A stretch of DNA of 23,766 nucleotides. Origin: Bacteroides sp. CAG:443 (GTDB taxonomy: Bacteria > Bacteroidota > Bacteroidia > Bacteroidales > Bacteroidaceae). Of this stretch, positions 23,061-23,766 are shown piece after piece; within the stretch, counting starts at the first letter, position 1; every line of letters begins with the position of its first letter. The DNA lies in the NCBI GenBank assembly GCA_000432735.1, contig FR887781.1, forward strand, positions 1 through 23,766, in the 5' to 3' direction. The position numbers were made by a program, and so were the translations under genes. The notes below the pieces were generated by a model, which saw nothing but the letters and a program-made list of their open reading frames with translations, made no database searches and was not told where the DNA came from.

Positions 23061-23766
23061 ATGGAATGGTTAACAAATCAGTTTCAAGGTAATGTCTCTA
23101 CGGAGCATTCCTTACTATATGGTATCAGTTGGACTGCTCGAAGAGCCTGCGTCGGCATCACGTTTATACTTTTTTCGCTTACCGTATCTGCACAGACTAC
23201 TGATCAGAGTATCGAACTAGGAGAAGTAGAAGTAAAAGCTGCACGGATTATTCATAAAACAGACGGCTTGTTGCTCTACCCTTCCGATGCTCAGAAAGAA
23301 GCATCCAGCTCGGGGTATAGTGTCTTGCAAAAACTTAGTCTGCCCAATATCCGCATCAATGAAGATGCCCGTAGTATATCTGCTATCGACAATAAAGGAA
23401 GCGTGCAATTACGCATCAATGGCATTATTGTAGATCAGGCGGAAATGTTGTCACTCGATCCGAAAAGTATTCTCAAGATTGATTTCGTCGACAATCCCGG
23501 CGTGCGTTACGGTGAGGGAATCGCTTACGTTATCGATATTACGACACGGCGTGCAAGCAGTGGATATACGGTTGGTACATCCCTAAGCCAGTCGCTGAAT
23601 GCCAAAAACGGAAACTATACGGTTTATGGTAAGTGGAATACGGGGAAAAGCGAATTTTTGTTGAACTACGACTTTGGATATAAGGATTTCGAAGGAGACC
23701 GGATGGAGGAAACGGCTTATTATCACTTGAGTTCAACTTATAAATGCAACTTTTTGGGTGCGGATA
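23061..23766 (+). CDS. Outer-membrane beta-barrel/TonB-receptor-like protein, partial (runs off window)
   Basis: The frame is open from the ATG at 23061 to the end of the window (235 codons, no stop). After an unusually long N-terminal stretch there is a signal segment (about residues 30-45, 'CVGITFILFSLTVSAQ'). Next comes a plug-like domain: 'IELGEVEVKAARI', 'GYSVLQKLSLPNIRINEDARSI', 'LRINGIIVDQAEMLSLDPKSILKIDFVDNPGVRYGEGIAYVIDITTR'. Then the first beta-barrel strands follow ('GYTVGTSLSQSLNAKNGNYTVYGKWN'). The pattern fits the outer-membrane beta-barrel family related to TonB-dependent receptors. Cargo unknown. Probably regulated by the preceding membrane winged-helix protein. Confidence 0.85.
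   Translation, partial: MEWLTNQFQGNVSTEHSLLYGISWTARRACVGITFILFSLTVSAQTTDQSIELGEVEVKAARIIHKTDGLLLYPSDAQKEASSSGYSVLQKLSLPNIRINEDARSISAIDNKGSVQLRINGIIVDQAEMLSLDPKSILKIDFVDNPGVRYGEGIAYVIDITTRRASSGYTVGTSLSQSLNAKNGNYTVYGKWNTGKSEFLLNYDFGYKDFEGDRMEETAYYHLSSTYKCNFLGAD

Overview
The window looks like a chromosomal segment of a gut Bacteroides or close relative. Several starts are preceded by the Bacteroidales -7 element TAnnTTTG. The gene content also fits: a DUF4982-type GH2 beta-galactosidase, a membrane-bound winged-helix regulator next to an outer-membrane beta-barrel gene, IS66-type sequence and paired AraC regulators. No tRNA, rRNA or CRISPR array was seen.

Left part (1-5.7 kb): a PD-(D/E)XK nuclease-like protein and a secreted GH2 glycosidase, both on the minus strand. 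Next is a small gene interrupted by one in-frame TAG, divergent from a small membrane-protein frame that runs into the broken 3' end of a radC-like gene. Then (6.2-7.6 kb) come a GC-rich FeoB lacking its GTPase half and a 47-residue Cys-rich FeoB companion peptide. A six-copy palindromic array with an exact 22-bp period follows. The stretch of about 950 bp between broken radC and broken feoB looks like a deletion scar of a mobile element.

Middle (8-11.5 kb), all on the minus strand: a probable 5'-truncated gene, an MgtC/SapB-family membrane protein, and a glycine-betaine/proline-type ABC permease and ATPase. No binding protein is adjacent, and the ATPase has an altered signature motif. A textbook Bacteroides promoter lies about 250 bp upstream of the ATPase, with a structured leader between them.

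11.8-16.3 kb is the most striking part. Three consecutive tyrosine recombinase genes, the layout of a 'recombinase in trio' (RIT) element, sit between perfect 33-bp inverted repeats. Both sides are flanked by inverted copies of the same IS66 3' end, each cut at the same tnpC position. The result is a 4.48-kb unit whose two outer ends are both IS66 right ends.

Right part (16.5-23.8 kb): a probable redox operon (SDR, aldo/keto reductase, exported flavodoxin), an AraC regulator, a second SDR, and a divergent second AraC regulator. The last genes are a two-TM membrane protein with a cytoplasmic PhoB-like winged helix and the start of an outer-membrane beta-barrel/TonB-receptor-like gene. Between those two is an 11-bp-phased direct repeat that is a candidate operator.
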